Source of the DNA: Bacteroidales bacterium
GTDB taxonomy: Bacteria; Bacteroidota; Bacteroidia; Bacteroidales; UBA10428
Assembly (NCBI GenBank): GCA_016935595.1
Contig: JAFGQQ010000421.1
Location: forward strand, 1 to 7,937
Length of the DNA stretch: 7,937 bases
Reading direction: 5' to 3'
Below, in pieces: positions 6,391 to 7,937 of this stretch (position 1 is its first letter; each line of letters opens with the position of its first letter). The notes under the pieces are model-generated. The model was not told the DNA's origin. It searched no databases and saw only the letters and a program-made list of their open reading frames with translations. A program made the translations under genes and the position numbers.

Positions 6391-7730
6391 AACGAACACT
6401 TTTTTTAATATTTCTTTTATTCAATTTATACAGCTATTCCAGAGATTCATTAATAGTTATTAAATCCGAAAATATTAATTCTCCTCAAGATGATGCTTTT
6501 CCATTTGTACTGGATAAAGAAAATATTATTTTTACAACGAACCGGAGCGGTACTGAGGCAATTTTTCTTTACAATAATGGAGAAAATAGGAGTAAAAAAA
6601 TTATTTATGGGCGTGATAATTATTCCTGTGTAGGCATTTCTCTGAACAGGGAATTTTTTCTCATTTTTTCCGATGAAATAAATAATGGTGATATTTCAAT
6701 TGCTAAAATAGGCAATAAAAAGGTTCTTGAAATTATTGATATTCTAGGTCCGTCTGTTAATACAGAAGAATTTACCGAAAATTCAGGTTGGATTTCTAAT
6801 ACAGGCGATACGATTATTTTTACCAGTAACAGGAATGGCGGATTAGATGCATTTGATTTTTGGATGTCGGTAAAATTAGATGATTCCTGGACAACTCCTG
6901 TTCTCTTTGATTTGTTAAATTCAACGGAAGAAGAAAAGGGATTATTTATATATGATACAATTTTATTCTTCGGTTCAAAAGGTTTTAATAGTATGGGAGG
7001 GTATGATATTTTTTATTGTATAAAAGAGGATGGTTCATGGTCGGAACCAATATCATTACAAGTCATAAATACGAATCAGCATGAACTGTTTTATGGCATT
7101 GAAGGATATTTCTGTTCGAACAGGGAAGGTGATTATGATATTTATAAATTGGATACTATTGAGATTGATAAGTCAATTAAACAGGATACTATACAAGAAA
7201 TAACAGAGCAGGATACAATTGTTGCTGATTCAGTTTTACTTGCTGAAATTATTGAACAGGATACTTCAATTGATATTTTTAAGACAGATACAATTACAGA
7301 AATTTTGAAAAAAGAAGATACAATCCCGGAAATAAGTGATGAACCTGCTATAATCCATGATAAACCTGAAGAAGCCATGAAAACAGGGATATCTGAACAA
7401 GAAAATAATGAAAAATTAAAAGCAATTTGCGAATATTATTATGTTCAAATAATTGCATTATCGCCTGATAATTATAGAACAAACATTGAAATTATTAACG
7501 ATATATGCAAAAGAAATGCTTTGGGATTTAATTATAAGTTAAAACGGGAGCGACACAATAATTTAAACAAATACCTCATAAATAAAAAATTTTATAATCT
7601 TGATGAGGCCATCCGGTTTATGCAGGAAATAAAAAAATATTATGACATCAATGATATTTTTGTTGTAGGTTATTCATGCGATAAGAGAGTTGCTATTTTT
7701 CGCAACCTTAGCAAGATTATTTATTATTGA
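6387..7730 (+). CDS. PD40 propeller protein with SPOR-like C-terminal domain (PorE-like)
   Basis: A 447-residue exported protein, probably periplasmic. The signal peptide is at about 1-19 (MKRTLFLIFLLFNLYSYSR). It has no lipobox Cys. Residues about 30-256 carry five PD40/WD40-like propeller motifs: FTTNRSGTEAIFLY (49-62), FSDEINNGDISIAKI (94-108), FTSNRNGGLDAFDFWM (145-160), FFGSKG...GGYDIFYC (194-211) and FCSNREGDYDIYKL (242-255). An acidic linker rich in (Q/E)DTI follows (about 257-345). Residues 350-436 look like a SPOR domain: an opening YYVQIIAL strand, then KYLINKKFYNLDEAIRFMQEI...DIFVVGY, close in pattern to Bacteroidota SPOR domains. SPOR domains bind glycan strands stripped of peptides. 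The T9SS protein PorE combines TPR, PD40 and an OmpA-like domain, so this may be a PorE-like wall anchor for the SprF-like protein. ATG 6387 overlaps the previous stop as ATGA. The PD40 call is firmer than the SPOR call. Confidence 0.78.
   Translation: MKRTLFLIFLLFNLYSYSRDSLIVIKSENINSPQDDAFPFVLDKENIIFTTNRSGTEAIFLYNNGENRSKKIIYGRDNYSCVGISLNREFFLIFSDEINNGDISIAKIGNKKVLEIIDILGPSVNTEEFTENSGWISNTGDTIIFTSNRNGGLDAFDFWMSVKLDDSWTTPVLFDLLNSTEEEKGLFIYDTILFFGSKGFNSMGGYDIFYCIKEDGSWSEPISLQVINTNQHELFYGIEGYFCSNREGDYDIYKLDTIEIDKSIKQDTIQEITEQDTIVADSVLLAEIIEQDTSIDIFKTDTITEILKKEDTIPEISDEPAIIHDKPEEAMKTGISEQENNEKLKAICEYYYVQIIALSPDNYRTNIEIINDICKRNALGFNYKLKRERHNNLNKYLINKKFYNLDEAIRFMQEIKKYYDINDIFVVGYSCDKRVAIFRNLSKIIYY
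7182..7325 (+). repeat. Degenerate (Q/E)DTI repeat in the linker of the PD40 protein
   Basis: Five imperfect copies of a Q/E/T-D-T-I/S step (residues 266-269, 275-278, 291-294, 300-303 and 310-313) sit in a stretch made mostly of Asp, Glu, Thr, Ile, Ser and Gln. At DNA level they appear as recurring CAGGATAC or GATACAAT words. It reads as an extended, acidic spacer between the propeller and the SPOR-like domain, of the length variation-prone sort. Confidence 0.6.
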
Positions 7731-7769
7731 TTGTTTAAAATTAAATATAATTTGAGTAAAAAAATATAA

Positions 7770-7937
7770 ATGTCCTATTTAAAATTAAAAATAATATTTT
7801 GGATTCTTGTTATTGTTTATTTTGCTTATTCTCAGGATAGCAGTCAGATTAACAATTTACCAGATCAAACTATTGAAAATAGAATTGTCTTGCCAGTCAA
7901 TTTTAATAGAATAGAAGTAATTGATAATTCTTTTGCC
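7770..7937 (+). CDS. Probable DUF4846 family exported protein, N-terminal fragment
   Basis: The gene starts at ATG 7770 and runs off the end of the window after 56 codons. The first 21 or so residues form a signal peptide (KIIFWILVIVYFAYSQ), with cleavage expected around YSQD. The following segment (residues 36-56), ENRIVLPVNFNRIEVIDNSFA, fits the start of DUF4846 proteins as I know them: a strand of the type RI..P.gF.R followed by SF and then LR.LPL.P. The decisive LPL.P motif would lie just outside the window, so the family call is tentative and the function unknown. The start is preceded by an A-rich run (AAAAAAATATAA), which is usual for Bacteroidota translation starts. The gap to the PD40 gene is 39 bases, so it could belong to the same transcript or begin its own. 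Confidence 0.6.
   Translation, partial: MSYLKLKIIFWILVIVYFAYSQDSSQINNLPDQTIENRIVLPVNFNRIEVIDNSFA

Noticed and set aside
7142..7378. Minus-strand frame encoding a hydrophobic Ser/Ile/Val-rich peptide
   Set aside because: It is the reverse reading of the repetitive Asp-Thr-Ile linker; GATACAAT words read backwards give Ile/Val/Ser codons, which imitate a membrane protein.
7738..7753. Inverted repeat AAATTA-AATA-TAATTT after the PD40 gene, possible terminator
   Set aside because: The six-pair stem is made only of A-T pairs and is not followed by a T-run; such palindromes are expected by chance in DNA this AT-rich.

Overview
The window is AT-rich DNA, and every supported gene is on the + strand. 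The content points to a member of the phylum Bacteroidota that has a type IX secretion system (T9SS). The clearest signs are a large SprB-like repeat protein ending in a type B (gliding-motility-associated) C-terminal sorting domain, a PorP/SprF-like outer-membrane protein directly behind it, a PafA-type phosphatase tail, and very short intergenic spaces without strong Shine-Dalgarno sequences. I cannot name the genus.

Layout: (1) positions 1-309 are the 3' end of a PafA-like alkaline phosphatase. (2) 324-1868 encodes an exported subtilisin-like (S8) serine protease with an intact catalytic triad and a TTG start. (3) 1858-2631 encodes a small, probably outer-membrane beta-barrel protein of unknown function that overlaps the protease stop. 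(4) After an 85-bp gap, 2717-5452 encodes a 911-residue surface protein with about nine SprB-like modules and a type B sorting domain. (5) 5452-6390 is its PorP/SprF-like partner, overlapping by one base. (6) 6387-7730 encodes a PD40 propeller protein with a long linker and a C-terminal SPOR-like domain, overlapping gene 5 by four bases. (7) From 7770 the 5' end of a probable DUF4846 protein runs off the window.

Genes 4-6 form the tightest unit and the most coherent story. The repeat protein would be exported by the T9SS and handed to, or held by, its own SprF-like barrel. The PD40-SPOR protein looks like a PorE-type periplasmic protein in which a SPOR-like domain takes the place of the OmpA-like peptidoglycan-binding domain, so it could tie the barrel to the cell wall. 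This is inferred from gene order and domains, not shown. Genes 1-3 are close enough to be co-transcribed with one another, but I see no functional link between them and genes 4-6. No RNA gene, CRISPR array, insertion sequence or clear terminator was seen. No stretch longer than 85 bases lacks a gene.
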